Positions 11,235 through 21,307 of a stretch of DNA of 54,905 nucleotides are shown one piece after another. Source of the DNA: Bradyrhizobium semiaridum (lineage in GTDB: Bacteria > Pseudomonadota > Alphaproteobacteria > Rhizobiales > Xanthobacteraceae); assembly GCF_020329505.1 (NCBI RefSeq), contig NZ_JAGKJJ010000031.1:1-54905 (forward strand), read 5' to 3'. Both the position numbers and the translations under genes were made by a program. The notes below the pieces were generated by a model, which ran no database searches, was not told the DNA's origin, and worked only from the letters and a program-made list of their open reading frames with translations. Position 1 is the first letter of the stretch. Every line of letters starts with the position of its first letter.

Positions 11235-11720
11235 TTACATGACCTCGGCGGTGACGCGGCCGACGCCGCGGCCGGTCAGGCCGATGGCGCGGGCTGCGCC
11301 GGTCGAGAGGTCGAGCACGCGGCCGCGGATGAACGGGCCACGATCATTGATGGTGACGACCACGCTGCGGCCGCCATGAGTGACGCGGAGCTTGGTGCCG
11401 AACGGCAGCGAGCGATGGGCCGCGGTCATGGCGTTCTGGTTGAAGCGTTGACCGGAGGCGGTGCGGCTGCCGGACTCGTTGCCGTAGAACGACGCCATGC
11501 CCGAGAAGCTGTGGCCGCCGCCCGGCTGCACCGACGCATTTGCATTACGCCAGGACGACCCCTCGGCCTCGGCGTGATGATGGTGGTGGTGATGACGATG
11601 ATGCCTGGACTTCGCGGACGCCTCGGTCACGCTGCCCCCAACCAGAAGCGTCGCGGCAACAACAGCAAGCGCCGTACGCGACTGGGTAACGCCCAGTACC
11701 ATCTTCTTGATATTAGCCAT
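11235..11720 (-). CDS. rlpA: RlpA-like double-psi beta-barrel protein, secreted
   Basis: A 161-residue septal ring lytic transglycosylase RlpA-like protein; family members cleave or bind denuded peptidoglycan glycans at division sites. A signal peptide covers about residues 1-36 (hydrophobic core ALAVVAATLLVGG, then EASAKS). Next comes a natural polyhistidine run (nine His in residues 40-49), then the DPBB domain (about 75-160) with GMASFYGNESGSRTASG, LPFGTKLRVTH and NDRGPFIRGRVLDLS. No SPOR domain is present, so it is a short form. I chose the ATG at 11720 because it starts the signal peptide and has GAGGGTCTT upstream; longer in-frame starts exist up to 11870. Confidence 0.88.
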   Translation of the reverse strand: MANIKKMVLGVTQSRTALAVVAATLLVGGSVTEASAKSRHHRHHHHHHHAEAEGSSWRNANASVQPGGGHSFSGMASFYGNESGSRTASGQRFNQNAMTAAHRSLPFGTKLRVTHGGRSVVVTINDRGPFIRGRVLDLSTGAARAIGLTGRGVGRVTAEVM

Positions 11721-12355
11721 TGATTTAAGACCCTCAGACAGTATTGCCACAAATGTGGCAAGTGGAACCCCCGTCCCTTCGTTGACCATCGCCGTTTGAT
11801 TTCGCAATGAGGCATGAATTGGGCAGTAAATCCCTGAGGTCTCGGGTAGAGATATCTTGTTACCGGCCAAGGGTATTTATAGAGGGTCCCGAAATCTTGC
11901 TGTTTAACGAATTTTTAACCAAGCTAATACTGGCGAATATTGCTTAGAGAGCGGGCCGTAAGTTCTCGGTAAGTAATCGCCAAGTGGAGCGCAACGCCGG
12001 CGAATCGTTCCTCCCAGCGCCCGCATGGGGCCATGCAAATTTTTGCTGGAACCAAATCCGGAGTGAGATGCTGGCGGCTCGGGCGAGGGAATTCCTGGTG
12101 CGCAGAGTTCGCCGATTTTGGCCCGGGGCGATCGCCGGCCAGGCCGCGTGCGACACGGCAGCACCGGCGTGTGTCGTCATGTTGCACCTGCGCGATTGCT
12201 ATGTTAGCAAAGCCCGCGATTTTAACGGTCCCGGCACGTCCTGTGCCGGTCGAAAATCGAAGTCCCGCTTGAATTCCAAGGGCTTGGATCGCTAGGCGCT
12301 GCTTTGGTGGCGACGGTTTTTCCCTTGCGAATTTAACAGCAAAAAGAGCGAGCTC
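11721..12355. other. Intergenic region between the rlpA-like gene and atpH
   Basis: This 635-bp divergent gap must hold promoters for rlpA (minus) and the atp operon (plus). Up to about 11960 it is AT-richer than the surroundings, including a TATAAATA on the minus strand (11875-11882) as a possible -10 for rlpA without a convincing -35. I found no repeat, RNA gene or convincing small protein; a 103-codon open frame at 11984-12295 has Cys/Arg-rich composition and no ribosome-binding site. Confidence 0.5.
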
Positions 12356-12915
12356 GTGGCTGCTGAAGATCCGTCCGTTTCGGGAGTGTCCGGCCGTTAT
12401 GCAACGGCGTTGTTCGAATTGGCGCGCGACGAGCAGTCCGTCGATGCCGTAAGGGCCGATCTCGACAGATTCGAGGCGATGCTCAACGGCAGCGAGGATC
12501 TCAAGCGCCTCGTTCGCAGTCCGGTGTTCTCCGCGGATGCGCAGTCGAAGGCGCTGGCCGCCATCCTCGACAAGGCCGGCATCGCGGGCACCACGGCAAA
12601 ATTCCTCAAAGTGCTCACCGCCAATCGCCGGCTGTTCGCCGTTGCCGATGTGATCCGCGCCTATCGCGCGCTGGTGGCGAAGTTCAAGGGCGAGGCGACT
12701 GCCGAAGTCACCGTCGCCGAAGATCTCAGTGACAAGAATCTCGACGCGCTGAAGACCGCACTGAAATCAGTGACGGGCAAGGACGTCGCGCTCAACGTGA
12801 AGGTCGATCCCTCCATTATTGGTGGCCTGGTGGTCAAGCTTGGCAGCCGCATGGTGGATAGTTCGCTTCGCACCAAACTCAATTCGATCAAGAACGCGAT
12901 GAAAGAGGCAGGCTG

Positions 12916-12916
<1 letters not shown>
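12356..12916 (+). CDS. atpH: F1F0 ATP synthase delta subunit
   Basis: A 186-residue OSCP/delta subunit that links the F1 head to the peripheral stalk. It starts with GTG at 12356 (AAEDPSVSGVSGRYATALFELA), the canonical N-terminal helix. The C-terminal domain contains VTVAEDLSDKNLDALK and ends DPSIIGGLVVKLGSRMVDSS, the family signature. It is the first gene of an F1-only operon (atpHAGDC); the F0 genes are not in the window, as is usual in alphaproteobacteria. Its TGA overlaps the atpA ATG by one base (TGATG), indicating translational coupling. The GTG start and weak Shine-Dalgarno may keep this single-copy subunit low. Confidence 0.97.
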
Positions 12917-14445
<1,529 letters not shown>

Positions 14446-14492
14446 CAATGGGCGCCGCCCGGCGGACGGCCGGGCGTAACGAACGGAGGCTT

Positions 14493-14520
14493 GCGATCTG
14501 ACCCTTGCGGGTCGGATCGC
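14493..14520 (+). promoter_or_regulatory. Intercistronic hairpin before atpG
   Basis: GCGATCTGACCC and GGGTCGGATCGC form a 12-bp stem (one T-G pair) closed by a TTGC tetraloop. It ends 15 bp before the atpG ATG in the spacer between atpA and atpG. It could be an RNA stability or translation element setting subunit ratios. No T tract follows. Function is inferred. Confidence 0.6.
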
Positions 14521-14535
14521 CGGGGTGGACGAAGA

Positions 14536-15414
14536 ATGGCGTCACTGAAAGACATGCGGTCCCGCATCGCCTCGACCAAGGCGACGCAGAAGATCACCAA
14601 GGCCATGCAGATGGTCGCAGCCTCGAAGCTGCGCCGCGCGCAGAACGCCGCCGAAGCGGCGCGGCCCTATGCCAACAAGATGGACGCGGTGATTTCCAAC
14701 ATCGCGGCCGCGGCCAATGGCTCGCCCGGCGCGCCGGCGCTGCTGGCAGGCACCGGCAAGGATCAGGTGCACCTACTCCTGGTCTGCACCGGCGAGCGCG
14801 GTCTGTCGGGCGCGTTCAACTCGGCTATCGTGCGCCTGGCGCGCGAGCGTGCGCAGTCGCTGCTTGCGCAAGGCAAGGAGGTCCAGTTCTTCTGCGTCGG
14901 CCGCAAGGGCTACGAGCAGCTGCGCCGGACCTACGAGAAGCGCATCGTCGAGCACCTCGACCTGCGCGCGGTGCGCCAGATCGGATTCGTCAACGCCGAG
15001 GACATCGCCAACAAGGTGCTGGCGCGGTTCGAGGCCGGCGAGTTCGATGTCTGCACGCTGTTCTATTCGCGCTTCCAATCGGTGATCGCGCAGATTCCGA
15101 CCGCGCAGCAGATCATCCCGCTCGAGGTGGCCGCGCCCGCGACCAATGCGGCTCCCGCGACCTCGTACGAATACGAGCCCGAAGAGGACGAGATCCTCGG
15201 CAGCCTATTGCCGCGCAACCTCGCGGTGCAGATTTTCCGCGCGCTGCTGGAAAACAACGCTTCGTTCTACGGCGCGCAGATGAGCGCCATGGACAGCGCC
15301 ACGCGCAACGCCGGCGAAATGATCCGCAAGCAAACCCTGATTTACAACCGGACCCGTCAGGCCCAGATCACGAAGGAGCTGATTGAAATCATCTCCGGCG
15401 CTGAGGCGGTCTAA
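14536..15414 (+). CDS. atpG: F1F0 ATP synthase gamma subunit
   Basis: A 292-residue central-stalk subunit whose rotation drives catalysis. The conserved N-terminal helix MASLKDMRSRIASTKATQKI and the C-terminal helix SAMDSATRNAGEMIRKQTLI...NRTRQAQITKELIEI are intact; these two form the coiled coil of the stalk. The central Rossmann-like part includes CTGERGLSGAFN. I chose the ATG at 14536, which begins the canonical N-terminus; the open frame extends to 14491 through the upstream hairpin. atpD follows after 27 bp. Confidence 0.98.
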   Translation: MASLKDMRSRIASTKATQKITKAMQMVAASKLRRAQNAAEAARPYANKMDAVISNIAAAANGSPGAPALLAGTGKDQVHLLLVCTGERGLSGAFNSAIVRLARERAQSLLAQGKEVQFFCVGRKGYEQLRRTYEKRIVEHLDLRAVRQIGFVNAEDIANKVLARFEAGEFDVCTLFYSRFQSVIAQIPTAQQIIPLEVAAPATNAAPATSYEYEPEEDEILGSLLPRNLAVQIFRALLENNASFYGAQMSAMDSATRNAGEMIRKQTLIYNRTRQAQITKELIEIISGAEAV

Positions 15415-15441
15415 GGCAAGATTTTCGAAGGAGAACAGTCC

Positions 15442-16884
<1,443 letters not shown>

Positions 16885-16887
16885 GAG

Positions 16888-16964
16888 GCGAATGGCGAAT
16901 AGGGAGTAGCGAATAGATATCCGCTACTCGCTGCACCATTCGCTACTCGCCATTCGCCATTCGC
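16888..16964. repeat. Palindromic repeat inside the atp operon (atpD-atpC)
   Basis: The left arm 16888-16914 (GCGAATGGCGAAT...GTAGCGAAT) is the reverse complement of the right arm 16938-16964 with two differences in 27. Each arm itself contains repeats of GCGAATGGC/GTAGCGAAT. It starts 4 bp after the atpD stop and ends 16 bp before atpC, filling the spacer almost completely. It would form a long hairpin in the atp mRNA. Confidence 0.85.
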
Positions 16965-16980
16965 TACTTACAGGTTTCCC

Positions 16981-17388
16981 ATGGCCACCTTCCACTTCGA
17001 TCTCGTCTCTCCCGAAAAGCTCGCCTTCTCCGGCGAGGTCGATCAGGTTGACGTCCCCGGCGTGGAAGGCGATTTCGGCGTGCTCGCCGGACACGCGCCT
17101 GTCGTCGCCACCGTTCGTCCGGGCATCCTGACGATCACGGCCGCCGGCAAGCGTGAGAAGGTGATCGTGCTCGGCGGTCTCGCCGAGGTGTCGGACAAGG
17201 GCCTCACCGTGCTCGCCGACGTCGCGACTGCGATCGCGGATCTCGACCGCGCCAGGTTCGCCGAGACCATCAAGGAGATGGAAGAGAAGCTCGCCGAGAA
17301 GGAGGGCTCCGAGCTCGACCACGCGATCGAGCGGCTCGACCACTTCAAGAGCATCCAGCACGAGCTCAACGCGACCGCGATGCACTAG
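16981..17388 (+). CDS. atpC: F1F0 ATP synthase epsilon subunit
   Basis: A 135-residue epsilon subunit that couples gamma rotation to the c-ring and can inhibit ATP hydrolysis. The N-terminal beta-sandwich is typical (FHFDLVSPEKLAFSGEVDQV, PGVEGDFGVLAGHAPVVATV). The C-terminal helical part is Glu/Lys-rich (KEMEEKLAEKEGSELD). The start ATG lies right after the palindromic spacer, and the usual AGG-type site is weak there (ACAGGTTTCCC). It is the last gene of the operon; a short palindrome at 17390-17432 follows at once and probably marks the transcript end. Confidence 0.97.
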   Translation: MATFHFDLVSPEKLAFSGEVDQVDVPGVEGDFGVLAGHAPVVATVRPGILTITAAGKREKVIVLGGLAEVSDKGLTVLADVATAIADLDRARFAETIKEMEEKLAEKEGSELDHAIERLDHFKSIQHELNATAMH

Positions 17389-17389
17389 A

Positions 17390-17432
17390 CTAAGGCGCGA
17401 TGACGATTCAACCAAATCTCATCGCGCTTTAG
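17390..17432. repeat. Short palindrome overlapping the rppH 3' end
   Basis: CTAAGGCGCGATGA (17390-17403) and TCATCGCGCTTTAG (17419-17432) pair as a 14-bp stem with one G-T pair and a 15-nt loop. It starts 2 bp after the atpC stop. The right arm codes for the last three residues (KAR) and the TGA stop of the minus-strand Nudix gene. The same edge motif (CTAAAGCG...GATGAG...GGTTGAATCG, in minus-strand reading) bounds the longer elements at 38431-38642 and 42547-42764. Confidence 0.8.
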
Positions 17433-17934
17433 ACGTGCCGGTGAATTCCGCGAAGCTGGCGGCGACCGCGCGATAGACCTCGCGGCGGAACGGGACCACG
17501 AGATCGGCGACGCGGTCGAGGGCCTCCCAGCGCCATTGATCGAACTCGGCGGGCTGGCCGTTGCGCGGCGTCAGCGGGTCGATCTCGTCATCGCGTCCGG
17601 TGTAGCGCAGCGCAAACCATTTCTGCCGCTGGCCGCGGAAGCGCGCCAGCCGATGCGTCGACGGCCCGTCATAGGGCGGAAATTCGTAGGTCATCCAGTC
17701 GGTCTCGCCGAGATACTCGGCGCTGACGGCGCCGGTCTCTTCCCACAATTCGCGCATCACCGCCTGGCGCGAATCCTCGCCGGCGTCGATGCCGCCCTGC
17801 GGCATCTGCCACTCGAGGCCCGGCAGGATGATCTCCGGCCCGTCGTCCTTGAATCTGCGGCCGATCAGCACGCGGCCGTCCGCGTTGAACAGCGCGATGC
17901 CCACGTTGGGCCGGTACGGTTTGCTTGACGACAT
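17419..17934 (-). CDS. rppH: RNA pyrophosphohydrolase (Nudix), copy 1
   Basis: A 171-residue Nudix hydrolase that removes pyrophosphate from mRNA 5' ends to start RNase E-dependent decay. The Nudix box is complete: GGIDAGEDSRQAVMRELWEE followed by TG. The RppH signature RGQRQKWFALRYTG and the N-terminal YRPNVGIALFNADGRVLIGRR are present, as is WRWEALDRVADLVVPFR near the end. Its last residues and stop codon come from a repeat. A paralogue of similar length lies directly upstream on the same strand (21-bp gap), so the two are probably co-transcribed. Which one is the main RppH cannot be told here. Confidence 0.92.
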   Translation of the reverse strand: MSSSKPYRPNVGIALFNADGRVLIGRRFKDDGPEIILPGLEWQMPQGGIDAGEDSRQAVMRELWEETGAVSAEYLGETDWMTYEFPPYDGPSTHRLARFRGQRQKWFALRYTGRDDEIDPLTPRNGQPAEFDQWRWEALDRVADLVVPFRREVYRAVAASFAEFTGTSKAR

Positions 17935-17955
17935 CTCAGTGCAGAGTTGGCGGAA

Positions 17956-18462
17956 TTACTTCGCCGCGAGCGCCGCGAATTCCTTCACCACCCGCTCATA
18001 GACCGGGCGCTTGAACGGCACAATCAGCTCCGGAAGATTCTGCATCGGCTCCCAGCGCCAGGAGATGAACTCCGCCTTGTGCCCGCCGCCGCCGGGGTTG
18101 GCGACGTTGATCTCGTTTTCCTTGCCGGTGAAGCGCAGCGCGAACCATTTCTGCCGCTGGCCGCGATAGCGGCCCTTCCAGGCGCGGCCGGCGACGGTGC
18201 GCGGGATGTCGTAGATCAGCCAGTCCGGCACCTCGCCGAGCTTCTCCACGGACTTGATGCTGGTCTCTTCATAGAGCTCGCGCTTGGCGGCCTGGAACGT
18301 ATCCTCGCCGGGATCGACGCCGCCTTGCGGCATCTGCCAGACATGGGTCTCGTCGACATGCTCGATGCCGCCCGCGCGGCGTCCGATGAAGACCAACCCG
18401 GCCGGATTGAGCAGCATGATGCCGACACAGGTTCGATAGGGCAGGTCTTCATAACGTGCCAT
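17956..18462 (-). CDS. rppH: RNA pyrophosphohydrolase (Nudix), copy 2
   Basis: A 168-residue Nudix hydrolase paralogous to the adjacent gene. Shared features are YRTCVGIMLLNPAGLVFIGRR, the Nudix box GGVDPGEDTFQAAKRELYEE followed by TS, RGQRQKWFALRFTGKENEI and FISWRWEPMQNLPELIVPFK. The box has Ser where copy 1 has Gly after EET, so the catalytic glutamates are kept. It comes first in the pair in transcription order. Start at the ATG at 18462 (MARYEDLPYRTCVG). The family is certain; division of labour between the copies is unknown. Confidence 0.92.
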   Translation of the reverse strand: MARYEDLPYRTCVGIMLLNPAGLVFIGRRAGGIEHVDETHVWQMPQGGVDPGEDTFQAAKRELYEETSIKSVEKLGEVPDWLIYDIPRTVAGRAWKGRYRGQRQKWFALRFTGKENEINVANPGGGGHKAEFISWRWEPMQNLPELIVPFKRPVYERVVKEFAALAAK

Positions 18463-18544
18463 GCCGCCGCACCCTCGTTGAGTCCTGGGGCTGGCCCGAC
18501 CCGGCCCCCCGGCAAGGTCTGAAGTCGCACCAACGGATTGATCT

Positions 18545-19768
18545 TTAGCTCGATTTTGATTTCAGCATGGCCGTTGTCAATGGCACAAGCATGATGCCCT
18601 TGGAGTCCAGCGTCTTGATCCAGGCGCCGATCCGCTCGATCGAAACCGGCAGGGCCGAAGCGATGCCCACGGCCGTGCCGCGTTCCTTGGCGAGGGTCTC
18701 CAGCTTCACCAGGGTGCGGTCGATTTCCGCCGAGGTCGGCACCGCGTCGATGGTGAAGTCGGCCTTGGCGAACGGCATGCCCTGCGCCGACGCGAGCGGC
18801 TGGGCGACGCTGCGCGGGGTGGAACCGTCGTCGAAATAGCCGAGGCCGCGCTTGGCCGCGTCGCGGAGGATCGGCTGCATCACCGGATCGCTGGCGATGA
18901 AGCGAGCGCCCATAAAGTTGGCGATCCCGGCATAGCCCTGCAGGCGGCTGAGGTGCCAGTAGAAGCGGTCGAGGTTCTGCTCGCTGCTCAGGGTGGTCAG
19001 CAGCGTCTGCGGCCCCGGATCGTTGTCGGGATAGTCGAACGGCTCCATTGGGATCTGGAGCAGGATCTCATGGCGTTGGGCGCGGGCGCGTTCGGCCAGC
19101 TTGCCGGGGTCGGCGCCATAGGGCGTGAACGCCAGCGTCACGGCCGGCGGCAGCTTCATGATGGCATCAGCGGTCTTCGCCGCGCCGACGCCGAGGCCGC
19201 CGAGCACAATGGCGACCACGGGCGCCCTGGCGGCCTTGGTGCGGTCGGCATCGGCCGCATAGGCAGTGAAGGGTTTCAAGCCGTCGGCGGCCACCGGGAT
19301 CATGCCGTAGCGCGATTTCTCCAGCAGCCGCGGGTCGACGCCGGTCATCGCGGAGGTTGGTGCGGGGCTGTCGCCGTCCGCCCTGTCGGCGCCATCGCCC
19401 CCGCCGATCACCACGTCCTGACGCTTGCCGCTGGAGCCGTCGATGATGGTGACGGTCCTGGCGTCGTTCCTGGCATCACCGCCCGCAGCCGGCGGCTTGG
19501 CGGCAGCCTTGGCCGCCTCGGTCGGACCGGCAGGCGCCTGCTTGTCGGGCGTCGTGGCAGGGGAGGCCTTGCGGAGGGCGATATGGGCGACCGGTTCGCC
19601 GCCCAGCGGATTGTCGTTGAACAGCGCAACGCCGACGAAGCCGACCAGCACAAGCCCCAGCAGCACGGCAAGCGCCTGCATCGCCGTGAACGGCAGGCGG
19701 AACCGGCGCGTCTTGCTGGTGGTCTTCTGCCCAAGCGGCGTGCTGAGCTCGTCGGCCGCCTCTGCCAT
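18545..19768 (-). CDS. Divergent polysaccharide deacetylase family protein
   Basis: A 407-residue membrane-anchored protein. A single transmembrane segment near residues 28-49 (MQALAVLLGLVLVGFVGVAL) is followed by an Ala/Pro-rich linker, then a domain beginning APVVAIVLGGLGVGAAKTAD and continuing LPPAVTLAFTPYG, QIPMEPFDYPDNDPGPQTLL and NFMGARFIASDPVMQPIL. This pattern fits the divergent polysaccharide deacetylase family commonly found beside EnvC and CtpA. It probably acts in the periplasm on cell-wall glycans; activity is unproven. I placed the start at the ATG at 19768, preceded by GGGGAGGG. It lies downstream of ctpA on the same strand, with a terminator between them. Confidence 0.88.
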   Translation of the reverse strand: MAEAADELSTPLGQKTTSKTRRFRLPFTAMQALAVLLGLVLVGFVGVALFNDNPLGGEPVAHIALRKASPATTPDKQAPAGPTEAAKAAAKPPAAGGDARNDARTVTIIDGSSGKRQDVVIGGGDGADRADGDSPAPTSAMTGVDPRLLEKSRYGMIPVAADGLKPFTAYAADADRTKAARAPVVAIVLGGLGVGAAKTADAIMKLPPAVTLAFTPYGADPGKLAERARAQRHEILLQIPMEPFDYPDNDPGPQTLLTTLSSEQNLDRFYWHLSRLQGYAGIANFMGARFIASDPVMQPILRDAAKRGLGYFDDGSTPRSVAQPLASAQGMPFAKADFTIDAVPTSAEIDRTLVKLETLAKERGTAVGIASALPVSIERIGAWIKTLDSKGIMLVPLTTAMLKSKSS

Positions 19769-19870
19769 GACCCTCCCCGAATCAACAGCGCGAACGATAC
19801 CACGATGCGGCCTCATTCCGCGCGCCGTGCCCGCCACGGTGCGGTGCTGGCGAGGCCGGCTCCACAAACA

Positions 19871-19896
19871 AAAGGGCGGCCCGAGGGCCGCCCTTT
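19871..19896 (-). terminator. Terminator hairpin after ctpA
   Basis: AAAGGGCGGCC and GGCCGCCCTTT form a perfect 11-bp stem with a CGAG loop. On the minus strand the stem ends CCCTTT and continues TGTTTGT, a T-rich tail. It lies 53 bp after the ctpA stop and 102 bp before the next start, so it likely ends or attenuates the envC-ctpA transcript. Confidence 0.75.
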
Positions 19897-19912
19897 ACGC
19901 GAATGGAGCAGA

Positions 19913-19963
19913 GATCAGTTCGAAGCCTTGATCAGTTCGAAGCCTTGATCAGTTCGAAGCCTT
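19913..19963. repeat. Three tandem 17-bp repeats across the ctpA stop codon
   Basis: GATCAGTTCGAAGCCTT is repeated three times without interruption (19913-19929, 19930-19946, 19947-19963). The ctpA stop lies in the gene-proximal copy; the other two are in its 3' untranslated region. The unit is not a multiple of three, so extra copies do not extend the protein. This is a candidate variable-number tandem repeat. Confidence 0.9.
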
Positions 19964-21307
19964 GCCCGGCTTGTCGACCGAAGCCTTGTCGCGCGCCGCC
20001 TCAGGCGCCGCGCTCGAGGTCGACTTGATGCCGTGCAGGAGGTCGTCGGCCATCTTCAACGCCTTGTCGTCCTTGGCATCCGGCGGCACGTAGGACTGCG
20101 AGCCGGTCTTCTCGTCGCCGTCCGACTTCAGATGGCCGCGCAGCGAGGCCTCGCCCTTGGTGTCGGTGCGCGCCTTCAGCTCGTCCGGCACGTCCTGCAG
20201 CACCTCGATGTCGGGCACGATGCCCTTGGCCTGGATCGACTTGCCCGACGGCGTGTAGTAGCGCGCGGTGGTCAGGCGCAGCGCGCCGTTGCCCGAGCCG
20301 AGCGGGATGATGGTCTGCACCGAGCCCTTGCCGAACGAGCGGGTGCCGACCAGCGTCGCCCGCTTGTGGTCTTGCAGCGCGCCGGCGACGATTTCGGAGG
20401 CCGATGCCGAGCCGCCGTTGATCAGCACGATGACCGGCTTGCCCTTGGTCAGGTCGCCCGCATGGGCGGCGCGGCGCTGCGTCTCCTCGGCATTGCGGCC
20501 GCGGGTCGAGACGATCTCGCCGCGCTCCAGGAAGGTATCGGAGACGGTCACCGCCTCTTCCAGCAACCCGCCCGGGTTGTTTCTGAGGTCGATGATGTAG
20601 CCCTTCAGCTTGTCGCCGATCTGGCTGGAGAGATTGGCGATCTCCTTTTTCAGGCCTTCGGTGGTCTGCTCGTTGAAGGTGGTGATGCGAATGTAGGCGA
20701 TGTCGTCGGCCTCGACGCGCGCGCGCACCGAACGGACGCGGATATTGTCGCGCACCAGCGTGACTTCGATCGGATTGTCCTGCCCCTTGCGGACGATCTT
20801 GAGCTTGATCTTGGTGTTGACCGGGCCGCGCATCTTCTCGACGGCCTGGTTCAGCGTCAGGCCCTGCACCGCCTCGTCGTCGAGCGTGGTGATGATATCG
20901 TTGGCCATGATGCCGGCCTTCGAGGCCGGGGTGTCGTCGATCGGCGAGACGACCTTGATCAGCCCGTCTTCCATCGTGACCTCGATGCCGAGGCCGCCGA
21001 ACTCGCCGCGGGTCTGCACCTGCATGTCGCGGAAGCTCTTGGCATCCATATAGCTCGAATGCGGATCGAGCCCGGACAGCATGCCGGAGATCGCGGATTC
21101 GACGAGCTTCGAATCATCCGGCTTCTCGACATAGTCGCTGCGCACGCGCTCGAACACGTCGCCGAACAGATTGAGCTGGCGATAGGTGTCGGAGGTCGCG
21201 GCGCGGGCGCTCGATCCCATCAGCACAGAGCGGGGCTGCGTGACGAACAGCGTCAGGGCCGCGCCGGTGGCGGCGCTAAGGAGAATTACCGAAGTCTTGC
21301 GCATCAT
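19949..21307 (-). CDS. ctpA: Carboxy-terminal processing protease (S41 family)
   Basis: A 452-residue periplasmic tail-specific protease. The N-terminal signal or anchor is MMRKTSVILLSAATGAALTL. A PDZ domain (about 95-175) contains GEFGGLGIEVTMEDGLIKVV. The S41 catalytic core has the Ser in INGGSASASEIVAGALQDHK and the Lys in VGTRSFGKGSVQTI, a Ser-Lys dyad. YIDLRNNPGGLLEEAV is conserved. The C-terminal tail is charged and low in complexity and ends in tandem-repeat DNA. Its start overlaps the envC stop by 4 bases (ATGA), so the two are translationally coupled. CtpA-type proteases process envelope proteins and peptidoglycan hydrolases; the substrate here is unknown. Confidence 0.95.
   Translation of the reverse strand: MMRKTSVILLSAATGAALTLFVTQPRSVLMGSSARAATSDTYRQLNLFGDVFERVRSDYVEKPDDSKLVESAISGMLSGLDPHSSYMDAKSFRDMQVQTRGEFGGLGIEVTMEDGLIKVVSPIDDTPASKAGIMANDIITTLDDEAVQGLTLNQAVEKMRGPVNTKIKLKIVRKGQDNPIEVTLVRDNIRVRSVRARVEADDIAYIRITTFNEQTTEGLKKEIANLSSQIGDKLKGYIIDLRNNPGGLLEEAVTVSDTFLERGEIVSTRGRNAEETQRRAAHAGDLTKGKPVIVLINGGSASASEIVAGALQDHKRATLVGTRSFGKGSVQTIIPLGSGNGALRLTTARYYTPSGKSIQAKGIVPDIEVLQDVPDELKARTDTKGEASLRGHLKSDGDEKTGSQSYVPPDAKDDKALKMADDLLHGIKSTSSAAPEAARDKASVDKPGKASN

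Noticed and set aside
11984..12295. 103-codon open frame in the atpH upstream gap
   Set aside because: Composition rich in Cys, Arg and Trp without any domain, no Shine-Dalgarno, and it overlaps the region expected to hold the atp promoter.
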